Origin: Bedellia somnulentella
Taxonomy: Eukaryota > Arthropoda > Insecta > Lepidoptera > Bedelliidae
Direction: 5' to 3'
DNA: 64,000 bases
Assembly: GCA_963576735.1 (NCBI GenBank)
Contig: OY755197.1
Span: 8,816,501-8,880,500, forward strand
The notes under the pieces are model-generated. The model searched no databases, had not been told where the DNA came from, and saw only the letters and a program-made list of their open reading frames with translations. Numbering within the stretch: position 1 is the stretch's first letter; the number at the start of each line of letters is the position of its first letter. Made by a program: the position numbers and the translations under genes. Below, piece by piece: positions 21,630-31,358 of the stretch.

Positions 21630-21790
21630 ATACATACATACATATACTCACGGCTATATTTCCCTAGAAGGGGTAACCAGAGCTTAGGGGTAACCATTGG
21701 GGCTTTTAAGGAATTATAAATTCCTCAGCCACTTTTGGAAGTTGAGTGGGGAAAAGATGGTGAAAATAAAGGTTTTTGGTGATGGGTTTT
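21630..21790 (-). repeat. SINE-A 5'-truncated copy inserted at the same target
   Basis: CATA tail, CTAGAAGGGG, CTCAGCCACTTTTGGAAG, ending in GGTGATGGGTTTT, bounded by GAGAGAAAAC at 21620-21629 and 21791-21800. It reused the target word created by the LINE-B insertion. Confidence 0.88.
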
Positions 21791-21991
21791 GAGAGAAAAC
21801 GTCATAAGAAAACCCACCTGGCTAAGTTGTGCTTAGCCATATGACGATGTATACGTACAAAAATGCTGATGGGCCAGCTCTCTATCAAGTGAGCGCACTG
21901 TCTAAAAGTACGTATAGTACCTCTGCTATCCCTTTTGGATTTTACGGTGTGAAGGTTTGAGTTATGTAATAATGATGATGAAAAGTTAATT

Positions 21992-22322
21992 GAAACTGAA
22001 TTAACAAGAAAATATATTTAGAAACTATCGACTGAATTACATACATACATACATATACTCACGGCTATAAATCCCTTAACGGGGTAGCCAGAGCTTTGGA
22101 ATGAGAAATTCCTCAGCCACTTTTGGAAGTTGATTGGGGAAAAGATGGTAATAATAAATGTTTTTGGTGACGGGTCTCCAACCACATCGCCCAAAAATCG
22201 CTTAAAAAGCCTCTATACCCTTAGTCGCCTCTTACGATCACCCACGGGTAGAAATGTTATTCTAAGCCGACACTACACGGTTTAGAAACTGAATTAACAA
22301 GAAAATATATTAAGAAACTATC
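21992..22322 (-). repeat. SINE-A full-length copy between 38-bp direct repeats
   Basis: The SINE-A itself is about 22037-22284 (GTTAAGGGAT subtype). 21992-22029 and 22285-22322 are 38-bp direct repeats (GAAACTGAATTAACAAGAAA..GAAACTATC) with one mismatch. Either a long target duplication, or insertion (duplicating ACTGAATTA) into a pre-existing tandem duplication. Confidence 0.85.
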
Positions 22323-23221
22323 AACTAAAGCTGTAAAATGTAGAATAACGAATATCTCTAATCAAAACAGTTCTTTCTTAAAATAACGACTTGAAAAATT
22401 TCATAATGCATGTTTTGACACAGTTGATACGATATTTATGAAATTGAAATCGATAAGAATCGCTCTTTCCACCTTCGATCTACTTTTAGTTCGTCGTAAA
22501 AGATTGATAGATTTAATTTGATGCACATGTGCAGCAATATTGAAACAGGCTGTTATCTTATAGATTAAAGCATGTATTGCATTGTGTTAGCAACATTAAG
22601 ATTAATTTAACTAAAAATTATGATTTATGATTTTGTCAGAAAAATATTTTCAGAAATTTAGGTAAAATATATTTCACATACATAAATATATAATTACATA
22701 CACATAGTGAACATTTATAACTCAAATTATCATAATAATATTTTATATATTTCATCAACGAACAAATGTCTTTTTCATACATATTATATATATGCATAAA
22801 TTATTACGGGATCATCGAGTATGAATAACATACCCGCCAATAAATAAAATGTCACTCGTGGTGTAAAGACCTAATGATATCTAAACATCAAAATCCTTCA
22901 AGCAGTTTCAGCTGTAGAAAAAAACAGTATTCTGCAATCTGCATACATACATTACATACACTCCAAAAACACGACCAACTTTCTGAAGCAGTCGGGTAAT
23001 AAACTAGACTATTGTAATTCAAAAAGAGCGTAAGCGCCACGTCCGTGCAAACTAGTGAACCGTCCAAACTTTGCTTAGATAGTGTAATTTTTTATTTAGC
23101 TTAGGAAGTTCCAATTACAATTCACCCTTTATAAAATTTAGTATGATGATATAGATACAGCCTATGTTCCTTCTGAAGGTTTTTGTAGGTTTCTATTTCT
23201 AGGTATGAATTTTTAAAATCT
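22323..23221. other. long AT-rich stretch, no gene seen
   Basis: No A, B or T copies and no exon-like signal. GCAGTCGGGTAATAAAC at about 22989 is a locally GC-richer patch I could not classify. Confidence 0.45.
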
Positions 23222-23340
23222 GTGATGTGTAGTGTCAGCTTAGAATAGCACTACTCCATTTCACCTGATGATGTTCGTATGAGGTGAATAAGGCGAGTAA
23301 GATTGTAGTTTTTATATAATAATTTAGTAACGCGGTACTT
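23222..23340 (+). repeat. SINE-A 5' part, diverged
   Basis: GATGTGTAGTGTCAGCTTAG..CACTACTCCATTTCACC then decays. A second piece, AAAGTGATTTTTGGGCGATGCGGTTGG at 23716-23755, may be the continuation after the insertion of the 3'-UTR-like repeat at 23400-23700. Confidence 0.65.
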
Positions 23341-23399
23341 TCTACTGCTTTTATTTATACGAGTATGTTATAAGTTCTCTTTTTCATTATGATATTGTG

Positions 23400-23700
23400 A
23401 CGTCTTTTCTTTTATATTTTTATTTTGGGGCTGACTGAAAATCAGTGTTGTGAGGTATTCATTTACTTCACAACGATAATGCTGAGGCAGCTTCCAAATT
23501 CGTTGCTACTACGCAGGTTATATGGCTATAGTTTTTTTTTCTTTTATATCTTGGAATTAGTGTGTATGATATTGTCTTTTTATTATTATTTTTCTGTGTG
23601 TTTGTATATACTTATTTTTTTGCTGTGTCTTCCTTTGTACGTGTGTAGCAGCGAATAAATGTTCTTTCTTTCTTTCTTCTTCTTTTTTTTCTTTCTAACT
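23400..23700 (+). repeat. 3'-UTR-like repeat with CTGACTGAAAATCAG hairpin, copy 1
   Basis: CTGACTGAAAATCAGTGTTG folds as a CTGA/TCAG hairpin. GCTGAGGCAG follows about 40 bp on. The unit ends GAATAAATGTTCTTTCTTTC, an AATAAA poly(A) signal and a CTTT tail. The same order is at 33190-33420. It looks like the 3' end of a retrotransposed unit; the 77-codon frame here is not a gene. Confidence 0.6.
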
Positions 23701-23780
23701 TATAATTGCGGATATTAAAGTGATTTTTGGGCGATGCGGTTGGGACCCACTCTGATCACTGAAGCAACCCTTTCTAGATT

Positions 23781-24109
23781 TTTTAAGTAAATGTTTGTTA
23801 TATTAAAAATTGTTTAAGTGTATTTCGGAGCCTATATATTACACACAAACAAATATTCAAACATATCTTTCCTCTATATAACAGATTTATACATTGATAC
23901 AGCTATCGGCAAATCAGTACTTTGAGCACTGACGCCATATAAAATATTTACGTCGTGTAAGTGGTATTCAATAGCTGATAAAACTTATGTAGTTCGGTCA
24001 TAACAAATTGAGGTGATATCATTCTCTTGGTTTATTAGATTTTTATTTATATGTCGAAGAAACATTATGAGAGAGTCTTTTGATGTTGGCTAAAAATTTG
24101 CGCATTATT
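23781..24109. other. unique stretch, no gene seen
   Basis: No repeat or coding signal recognised. Confidence 0.4.
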
Positions 24110-24120
24110 CTTTCAAATAA

Positions 24121-24360
24121 TTTTGCCGTGTAGTGCCGGCTTAGAATGTCGCTACCCCTTTCTACCCACGGGTGTCGTAAGAGGCGACTAAGGGTATTGG
24201 GGCTTTTTATTGGATGGTTGGAGATCTATCACCAAAAACCTTTATTCTTACCATCTTTTCCTCACTCAACTTCCAAAAGTGGCTGAGGAATTTTTAATTC
24301 CTTAGCTCTGGTTACCCCTTCTAGGGAAATATATCCGTGAGTATATGTATGTATGTATGT
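24121..24360 (+). repeat. SINE-A full-length copy, first of a serial pair
   Basis: Complete, GCCGTGTAGTGCCGGCTTAG to CCGTGAGTATATGTATG. CTTTCAAATAA duplications at 24110-24120 and 24361-24371. Confidence 0.92.
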
Positions 24361-24371
24361 CTTTCAAATAA

Positions 24372-24601
24372 ATGCCGTGCCGTGTAGTGCCGGCTTAGAA
24401 TGTCACTACTCACTCCTTTCTACCTACGGGTGTCGTAAGAGGCGACTTTTCTAAGTGGTATTTGGGCGATGCGGTTGGTGACCCATCACCAACGATACTG
24501 TATTTCTACCATCTTGTCCCCTATCAATTTCCAAATTTGGCTGAGGAGTTTTCTGGCTAACCCTTTTTTGGATTCATGACCGTGAGCATATGTATGTACG
24601 T
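24372..24601 (+). repeat. SINE-A copy, second of a serial pair (TTTTTTGG subtype)
   Basis: Inserted into the same target word: CTTTCAAATAA before (24361-24371) and CTTTCAAAT after (24602-24610). The GACTAAGGGTATGGGGC segment is shortened. Confidence 0.9.
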
Positions 24602-24644
24602 CTTTCAAATGTATTTAGTAAAGTTTCATCCAAGTGAGAAAAAT

Positions 24645-24772
24645 AAAACAGTATGTATAAAAAGGAAGATTAATGTGAGGGAGAAAGCTAGGTTTGTCAG
24701 AATCGTGCAATCAGGCGATCGTAAGTCTCTGCCTACGCCAATGTTAATTAATGGCGTGAGTATAAGTAATTT
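24645..24772 (+). repeat. LINE-B 3' fragment, diverged
   Basis: GAGAAAGCTAGGTTTGTCAG..CGATCGTAAGTCTCTGCC..TTAATTAATGGCGTGAGTATAAG. Several indels. Confidence 0.65.
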
Positions 24773-24940
24773 TAGTGAAATGATGTAATAGACAAGTGTT
24801 TTTCCTAAAGAAATACGTTGTGCATTAACGAGACTAAAACTATATAATAGAATTTATATAGTGTCGTGGTAGACTAGCATTTCTTTGTGTTATCACGTTA
24901 TTTCCATTCTATATTTATAATACTAATATATTTATAATGC

Positions 24941-25199
24941 TGTGTAGTGTCGGCTATGCTGTGTAGTGTCGGCTTAGAATAGCACTACCCCATTTCTTCC
25001 GGTGGGTGTACGTAAGAGGCGACTAACGGTATTGGGGCTATTCAGGGATATTTGGGCGATGCGGTTGGAGATCCATCACCAACAACCTCTATTTCACAAT
25101 CTTTTCCCCACTCAATTTTCCAAATGTGGCTGAGGAATTTCTAATTCCTTAGCTCTGGCTACCCCTTTTAGCGATTTAAAGCCGTGAGTATATGTATGT
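24941..25199 (+). repeat. SINE-A full-length copy with duplicated 5' head
   Basis: Target duplication ATTTATAATGC (24930-24940, 25200-25210). The 5' end reads TGTGTAGTGTCGGCT, ATGC, then TGTGTAGTGTCGGCTTAG, so the head is present twice inside the duplications. Confidence 0.92.
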
Positions 25200-25210
25200 A
25201 TTTATAATGC

Positions 25211-25418
25211 ACCCTATAGCTCAGTGGATAGAACACTGCTTATCGTGCAGAAGATGTGGGTTCAACCTAGTACGTACAACTTAGCCACGTAATGGGTTTC
25301 CTGACAATGTTTCCCCTCACCGTTAACAACCATGATAAATTAACCACACATAGGCCCGACCCGGGATTTGAACCCTGCACGATAAGCGGTGTTTTACCCA
25401 CTGAGCAACACGGCTATT
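25211..25418. repeat. palindromic SINE-T: two tRNA-like heads in opposite orientation
   Basis: The plus-strand head at 25211-25266 (TATAGCTCAGTGGATAG, TGGGTTCAACC) is followed by a minus-strand SINE-T whose head ends at about 25415 (CCCACTGAGCAACACGG) and which includes the reversed core (GTTTCCCCTCACCGTTAAC). Both heads contain GCTTATCGTGCAG, so they would pair over about 50 nt. Confidence 0.75.
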
Positions 25419-25481
25419 GTTATTGCCCTTACAGGGTGTCACATTTGTAACTAATCAACTCATTACCACCTAATCACACAA

Positions 25482-25591
25482 TACATACATATATACATAT
25501 ACTCACGGCTATAAATCCCTAGAAGGGGTAGCCAGAGCTAAGGAATTAGAAATTCCTCGGCCGCTTTTGAAAGTTAAGTGAGGACAAAGAA
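25482..25591 (-). repeat. SINE-A copy, 5' truncated, with 10-bp target duplication
   Basis: Tail, CTAGAAGGGG, CTAAGGAATTAGAAATTCC, stopping after GTTAAGTGAGG. Bounded by AATCACACAA at 25472-25481 and 25592-25601. Confidence 0.9.
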
Positions 25592-25601
25592 AATCACACA
25601 A

Positions 25602-26907
25602 AGTAACTTGCAATAAATACATTTGAATTTGAACTTGTATAATGTTGCATATAAAGTGTCTAGGTCATTGCCAAAGTATAACAAATAAGTCTCTCGAAAG
25701 ATCGATTACAATATTTTAGATAGTATGGTTCGAAGACGCAGGTTTAAATCTTTACGAGGGTAAATAGCATTTTTTCAATGCTCCCATGATTTTGTAAACC
25801 AACTTAGCAACATTTTTTTTATATAAAATCATCTTTCTTTGTTCTTATACATTACGTTTATCAATATTATCCATACATTTATATCAATAAATTTGTTAAT
25901 CATTCTGTTATTCTCAAATTAACAAATAGTTTCACAATAACTAAACGTTAATTTCAATTGCTAAAACTTAATTAATTGCCTTAACAAATTGACTTCTGCC
26001 TATATTAATATTAAATCGATCATTAAATAATATCTTAGTATGAACAGGTGTTATCTTATTTATGAAATAATTTTGATTTTATTCTTGTAGTAAGTATTTA
26101 AAACCGAAAATCAAAATTGTTAAATTATTTTCGATTCTCAGTACTATTTATTTTAGTGATTTTTTAAAATATTTATTCTTGCTTTCACAAACTATTAATA
26201 TTATATTAAAATCGCGGCAATGATTGTAAAACATGCATCCGCTTAAAATTATGTGAACTAATAATAATAGCAAATTAATAAATTAAAATCGTGATACAAT
26301 TAGACAGCGTGGCTCGGTAAAAGGCAACGATAGTTTTTTTTTTATTCGTTAAAGTGGCCATGACCTCTATTACTATACAGCCACGCTACGGTACTCCCCG
26401 ATTCAATTCTTTCGTTATTCATATTTTTTGAATTATGCCTTTTATTCGTAAAGATAACTATTGAATATGTTTTTAAAATTGTTTGTAAAATGGTGAAAAC
26501 GAAAGGCTTTGAAATGTATACATTGAAACCTGTTGTTTTCCATAAGTAAATGTTTTAAATTATTAACGACAATGCGTTTTGGTTCTTTTAGAGTTAAATG
26601 TCGTTTGAAAGTTTCTTTGTTACTTTAATTTTTTTTAAATTAACTCGTGCACAATAATTATTTTAAAAGTTATCCTGAATTTATAAGTGGTCTTTTCATA
26701 ATCAAAGCTTCATATTTCATAATTAAGTGCGTGCATTGTTGTGATAACGTTGTTAGATGAAAACGTGTTGACACTGAATCAAAGATGGTCATTCTTAGTA
26801 GAAATGCAGAAAAATCGATTTATTGTGTTGCAGCTATTCTGTTACATAATGAAAAAATATTGAGGTTACTTATTATAAGTAAGGTAAGTCATATATTACT
26901 ATATAAA
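25602..26907. other. long AT-rich stretch, no gene recognised
   Basis: About 1.3 kb without A, B or T copies. AGCGTGGCT at 26309 and AGCCACGCT at 26382 form a short dyad around a T run. At 26834-26883 a 50-nt segment sits between an acceptor-like TTGTGTTGCAG and a donor AAG|GTAAGT with one open frame; too short and AT-rich to call an exon. Confidence 0.4.
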
Positions 26908-27047
26908 ACGGCCATAAATCCCATATGGGGTACCCAGAGCTTCACACTTCAGAGCTAGAAACTCCTCAGCTACATTTGGAAGTTGATAGAGGACAAGATG
27001 GTAGAAATAAAGTATCGTTGGTGATGGGTCTCCAACCGCATCGCTCA
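26908..27047 (-). repeat. SINE-A copy, tail and 5' part lost
   Basis: CGGCCATAAATCCCATATGGGG to CTCCAACCGCATCGCTC; AAAAAGGGG-related subtype with a CACACTT insertion. Confidence 0.75.
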
Positions 27048-27076
27048 TCGAGAATATGTATGTTTGTTTAAAAACA

Positions 27077-27264
27077 CACATACATACACTCACGCCATTC
27101 GTTCCCATTGGGGTAGGTAGAGACTATTGATCGCCACTTTGTACTATCTTGGCAAACCTCTCTAGCTTCGTTTACATCTTCATGCATGCTCTTTTATTCT
27201 TCATACTTCGGACGCCTGCATTTTTGAGCACACTCTCTATTTGGTCCAGATGTTCTCCGTGGAT
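27077..27264 (-). repeat. LINE-B 3' fragment
   Basis: CATA tail, CGTTCCCATTGGGGTAGG hairpin region, then the reversed C-terminal frame to GTTCTCCGTGG. Confidence 0.82.
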
Positions 27265-27453
27265 ATGTGTATTTCTGCCTCAATACCCTATCAACCTTGT
27301 AACTGTATTAATGTGCATCAAAGAATGTAAAGTGTGTGGTTCCTTGTTAGCAATCTATCTTTAGACAAAACTGTAATTCTAAACCTATTACTGCTAGTAA
27401 GACATTATACTTTTCCTACGGGGCTTCTTAAGTTATATTTTTATAGCTATAAC

Positions 27454-27825
27454 ATGCATACATATACTCATGGCTACATATCCCAAAAAAGGGTAGCCAA
27501 AACTTCATTACTTTCATAGAACTCAATTACAAATTCCTTAAACGCTTTTAGAAGTTGAGTGGATAAATGATTCCATAAGGCTTGTTCGTGATGGGTCTTC
27601 ACCCGCATCATCAACATCATCATCAGCCAATTGAGGTCCACTACTGGGCATAGGCCTTCCCAAAGATCTCTCACGACCGGTCCTGTGGTACCCTCATCTA
27701 ACGGCTTCCCGCAACTTTTACCAAGTCATCGGTCTTCCTTGTGGGAGGTCTACCCAAAAACATTAATGACCCTGGTGGGAAGAAATGGGTGAGTAATATT
27801 CTAAGCTAACACTACACAACCAATT
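27454..27825 (-). repeat. SINE-A copy split by another LINE's 3' end
   Basis: Left part GCATACATATACTCATGGC..GATGGGTCTTCACCCGCATC and right part CCCAAAAACATTAATGACCC..CTAAGCTAACACTACACAAC form a reverse SINE-A. The insert is at about 27604-27748. Confidence 0.75.
27599..27748 (-). repeat. 5'-truncated LINE 3' end with TGATGATG tail, nested
   Basis: In minus orientation: GGTAGACCTCCCACAAGGAAG (GRPPTRK), GACCGGTCGTGAGAGATC, GGCCTATGCCCAGTAGTGGA, then TGATGATGATG. This is the well-known arthropod LINE ending in which the ORF terminates near ..QWTS.. and runs into a TGATGA simple tail. A different family from LINE-B but with the same ORF-then-microsatellite design. Confidence 0.75.
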
Positions 27826-28141
27826 AAATATAAAATAGTTGATCCAATTCTACTCTTATACGTACAACAACAAACTAAAGGAAAATGGGAAACCATTATA
27901 AACGGAAGTTCCTTCTTAATTTGTAAGCGTAATGCATAGAAATAATGGTTGATTATTACCGGGTATGAATTTGTAATTTTTAATGGGTACTTACTTATTC
28001 ATTGATCTTGTTTTCCTACTATGGATAAATTAACACTTCTCTATGATTTATAGCACCATTTTCCTTGAAATATGCGGAGTGATTAAAAGATTGTGGTTCC
28101 TGTAGACTTAAAGAAGGGCTAAAGATAGATTGTTGGAAATA
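27826..28141. other. AT-rich stretch, no gene seen
   Basis: Nothing recognised. Confidence 0.4.
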
Positions 28142-28303
28142 AATACATACTTAAATATACTCACGCAATTATTTCCCATTGAGGTAGGCAGTTCTTATAC
28201 CTATCTTTGTACGCTAGCAAACATCTCGAGCTTTGTCTACGTTTATCAGTCTTTTCATGTATGCCCTTTTTTTATACTTCAGACACCCACCAGCCCTTTT
28301 AAC
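28142..28303 (-). repeat. LINE-B 3' fragment, diverged
   Basis: ACTCACGCAATTATTTCCCATTGAGGTAGGC and the reversed C-terminal frame with indels. Confidence 0.7.
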
Positions 28304-28442
28304 TTTTTATTTTAAATGTGCCCTCCATGGTAATCTTTTACTGATATTAAACTCCAAGAAACTCAACTAATAAAAAAATGTGGGCCGTGAAAGATCAACT
28401 ATAAATAGCAACACGTATTTTATGTAAATATTTGCACTAAGC

Positions 28443-28850
28443 CATCTTTCCCGCGGGTGTTAGAAGAAGCGATTAAGTTTATTTGGGCATTTCAAGTGAT
28501 TGTTGGGCTATGTGGCAGTAGATACATCACCAACCATCCTTCATTTTCCAATCTGTTTCTCTCTGAACATACACACATACAAACATATACTCACGGCTAT
28601 AAATCCCTAGAAGGGGTAGTCAGAGCTAAGGAACTAGAAGTTCCTCAGCCACTTTAGGAAAGTTGAGTGGGGAAAAGATGGCAAAATAAAGGATGTTGGT
28701 GATGGGTCTCCAACCGCATCGCCCAGTAATCCCTTAAAAGCCCCAATACCGTTAGACGCCTCTTACGAACACCCACCGGCAGAAATGGGGTAGTGTTATT
28801 CTAAGCCGACACTACACAGCAACACTTCTCTCTGAACTTCTCAGTAATCT
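28443..28850 (+). repeat. old SINE-A fragment hosting a younger SINE-A
   Basis: CCCGCGGGTGTTAGAAGAAGCG..GTTGGGCTATGTGGC..CATCACCAACCATCC is a decayed plus-strand SINE-A. It ends at the 12-bp word TTCTCTCTGAAC where the next copy inserted; little of it is recognisable to the right. Confidence 0.6.
28569..28825 (-). repeat. SINE-A full-length copy with 12-bp target duplication
   Basis: Reverse orientation. TTCTCTCTGAAC at 28557-28568 and 28826-28837. CTAGAAGGGG subtype, head CTAAGCCGACACTACACAGC. Confidence 0.93.
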
Positions 28851-29058
28851 GAAATATCGCAGTAACTTGATGCTCTGAGGCCCAGCACGAGCGCTATTTT
28901 ATCGTCATTATATCGGTTAAAATGAGATGACAGTATACAATACTAAGTAAGTGCGAAAGAGATAGCTGTTTTATACCACGCGATATCTAGTTAAAAGGTC
29001 ACTTTTACTGGCTATGTTGGGTATTCTTAGTAGCGATTATCATTATAGACTCATGAAT

Positions 29059-29405
29059 ATAAAGAGACGTCATTTTTATAAAAGCCGAAACGCTAAATTG
29101 TAAAATAACATACATACATACATATATACTCACGGCTATAAATCCCTAGAAGGGGTAGCCAGAGCTAAGGAATTAAAAATTCCTCAGCCACTTTTGGAAG
29201 TTGCGAGGGGAAAAGATGGTAAAATTAAAGGTTGTTGGTGATGGGTCTCCAACCGCATCGCCCAAAAATCCCTTAAAAAGCCCCAATACCGTTAGTCGCC
29301 TCTTACGTACACCCACCGGAAGAAATGGGGTAGTGCTATTCTAAGCCGACACTACATAAAGAGACGTAATTTTTATAAAAGCCGAATCGCTAAATGGTAA
29401 AATAA
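29059..29405 (-). repeat. SINE-A copy between 50-bp direct repeats
   Basis: The SINE-A is 29109-29355, missing only the last few head bases. It is bounded exactly by 50-bp direct repeats, 29059-29108 and 29356-29405 (ATAAAGAGACGT..GGTAAAATAA type), differing at three positions. The repeat edges coincide with the element edges, so a 50-bp target duplication is the straightforward reading. Confidence 0.9.
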
Positions 29406-29610
29406 GTAAGCACGATTGTCTCGGATGTCGCAACTTTCCACTCTAGTGCTTCCAAAATAGTGTTGTAATGAACAAAAACGGTAAAAGTTACTCAATTCGG
29501 TAGCGGTACAAGGGCTTGTTATGAAATTGTATTATTAAATATGTAATGATATAAAAATTACTGTACTGTCTACTGATTACTGTTACTTTCTTCTGATTAG
29601 AGACTTTATC

Positions 29611-29929
29611 ATACATACATACATATACTCACGGCTATAAATCCCTAGAAGGCCAGAGCTAAGGCATTAGAAATTCCTCAGCCACATTTGGAAAATTGAG
29701 TGGGGAAAGGATGGTAAAGTAAAGGTTGTTGGTGATGGGTCTTATGGATAGAGACTTTAAATGGGTCTTTTAAAGCTGTTAAAGTGTAGTGTTGGCCTAA
29801 GCCAACACTAACCTTATCTAAATAATTACTAACCCATTTTTCCATTTCTTCAGAAGATCCTAAATCGCCTCCTACACCCATGGGAAGAAATAGGGTAGTG
29901 TTATATTAAGCCGACACTTCACCGCGACA
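29611..29929 (-). repeat. SINE-A copy with a palindrome-containing insertion
   Basis: Tail to GGTGATGGGTCT (29611-29740) and CCTAAATCGCCTCCTACACC..AAGCCGACACTTCACC (about 29865-29925) are SINE-A. The piece between contains AGTGTTGGCCTAAGCCAACACT, a near-perfect palindrome made of two SINE-A-like heads (29790-29811). Confidence 0.7.
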
Positions 29930-30056
29930 TCATCACCGTTTTTCATTAGTTCACATAATAAAATCTAAGATCCATTGTCCAATTAACCCGCGAAAAGTTG
30001 TATTTTTTTCAAATAATTCTTCGGCAAATGTATTTTAATAAACACTAGCTATTTAT

Positions 30057-30571
30057 GCTGTGTAGTGCTGGCTTAGAATATCACTACCCCTTTCTACCCA
30101 CGGGTGTCGTAAGAGGCGACTAAGGGTTTAGGAGTTTTTATATTTGGTTTGGTTAGGTGCTGTGCAGTGTCGGCTTAGAATAGCACTACCCCATTTCTTC
30201 CGGTGGGTGTACGTAAGAGGCGACTAACGGTATTGGGGCTTTTAAGGGATTGTTGGGCGATGCGGTTGGAGACCCATCACCAACAACCTTTATTTTCACC
30301 ATCTTTTCCCCACTCACATTTCCAAAAGAGGCTGAGGAATTTCTAATTAGCTCTGGCTACCCCTTCCTGGGATTTATAGCCGTGAGTATATGTATGTATG
30401 TATTTGTGGTTTATGGGCGATGCGGATAGAGAACCATCACCAACGATGCTTTATTTCTACCATCTTCTCCCCTGCCAACTTCCAAATATGGCAGTGGAGC
30501 TTCTAGCTCTGAAGCTCTGGCTACCCCTTTTTGAGATTTATGGCCGTGATTATTTGTATGTATGTATTAGC
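30057..30571 (+). repeat. SINE-A (TTTTTGAG subtype) split by a younger SINE-A
   Basis: Left TGTGTAGTGCTGGCTTAG..GTTTAGGAGTTTTTA and right TTTATGGGCGATGCGGATAG..GGCCGTGATTATTTGTATG flank the copy at about 30151-30400, which is bounded by TATTTGGTTT / TATTTGTGGTTT. Confidence 0.85.
30151..30400 (+). repeat. SINE-A full-length copy nested in SINE-A
   Basis: GTGCTGTGCAGTGTCGGCTTAG to GCCGTGAGTATATGTATG, CTAGAAGGGG-type (here CCCCTTCCTGGG). Confidence 0.88.
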
Positions 30572-30734
30572 TATTATGAGTAGTAAAATCAACCAACAAT
30601 ACCCACCTATTGATTGCATATATTTGTTACACTGGCGTTAACTAAAGGCATTGTTACATCATTGCAATATGATAACAGATGCATATACAATAACTCGAAA
30701 GTAAAACTCAATTTGATCAATATTTTTACTATTA

Positions 30735-31100
30735 GCAACCGTGATAGCCCAGTGGGTAGAACACTCGGTTATCGTGAAAACGACTAGTGTTCAAATCCTG
30801 GGTCGGGCCTACACCAATTTGTCTTTTCTAAAGACATATGTGTCGTAAATATCATGGTTGTTAACGGTGAGGGAAAACATCGTGAGGAAACCCATATGGC
30901 TGAGTTGTACTTAGTCATGTGACAGTGTATTCGTACAAAGCGGCGATAGGCCTGCCCCCTATCACGTGAGTACACTGTCCATGCAAAACGTGGGTACTCT
31001 GAACACCAGGTGACAAAGTCACGTGATGTTCAGAAGTATTAGTACCTCTGCCAACCCCTTCGGGGATATTCGGCGTGAACGTTTATGTTATGTTATGTTA
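30735..31100 (+). repeat. SINE-T full-length copy
   Basis: Target duplications TTTTACTATTA at 30724-30734 and 31101-31111. Head ACCGTGATAGCCCAGTGGG, CCCCTTCGGGGATATTCGG and GCGTGAACGTTTATGTTATG tail. Little decay, so probably young. Confidence 0.93.
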
Positions 31101-31257
31101 TTTTACTATTAATCATTCGAAGAGAATTTACGTATATAATGGCTTCACTGGCAATCTGCAGCCATTATAAAAATGAATATTAAAACTCGTACTCACACTT
31201 CTAAAACTTTTTCTCTTAAATATAAAAGTTACAAAACGCACTACAATTTGTTTAGTT

Positions 31258-31328
31258 ATCGATCGGAGTCGATATCCACAAATGCCTACCTCAATGAGAA
31301 ATAATGGCGTAAGTATATGTATGTATGA
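31258..31328 (+). repeat. LINE-B 3' tail fragment
   Basis: GCCTACCTCAATGAGAAATAATGGCGTAAG and TATG tail; about 70 bp only. Confidence 0.6.
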
Positions 31329-31358
31329 TTTTGACAACAGACAAAATCGAAACGATTA

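Larger units (their letters stand above)
21295..21972 (+). repeat. old SINE-T split by two successive insertions
   Basis: The head-like GGTTGGATTCAAATTCCGG and core GCTGACGGTGAGAGAAAACG lie left. GTCATAAGAAAACCCACC..CCCTTTTGGATTTTACGG lies right. Between them sit a LINE-B and a SINE-A insertion, and GAGAGAAAAC is present three times. Confidence 0.75.

Noticed and set aside
26834..26883. 50-nt micro-exon between TTGTGTTGCAG and GTAAGT
   Set aside because: Very AT-rich, only one frame open, encodes a low-complexity Leu/Ile/Lys peptide, and has no supporting context. Left as a possibility only.
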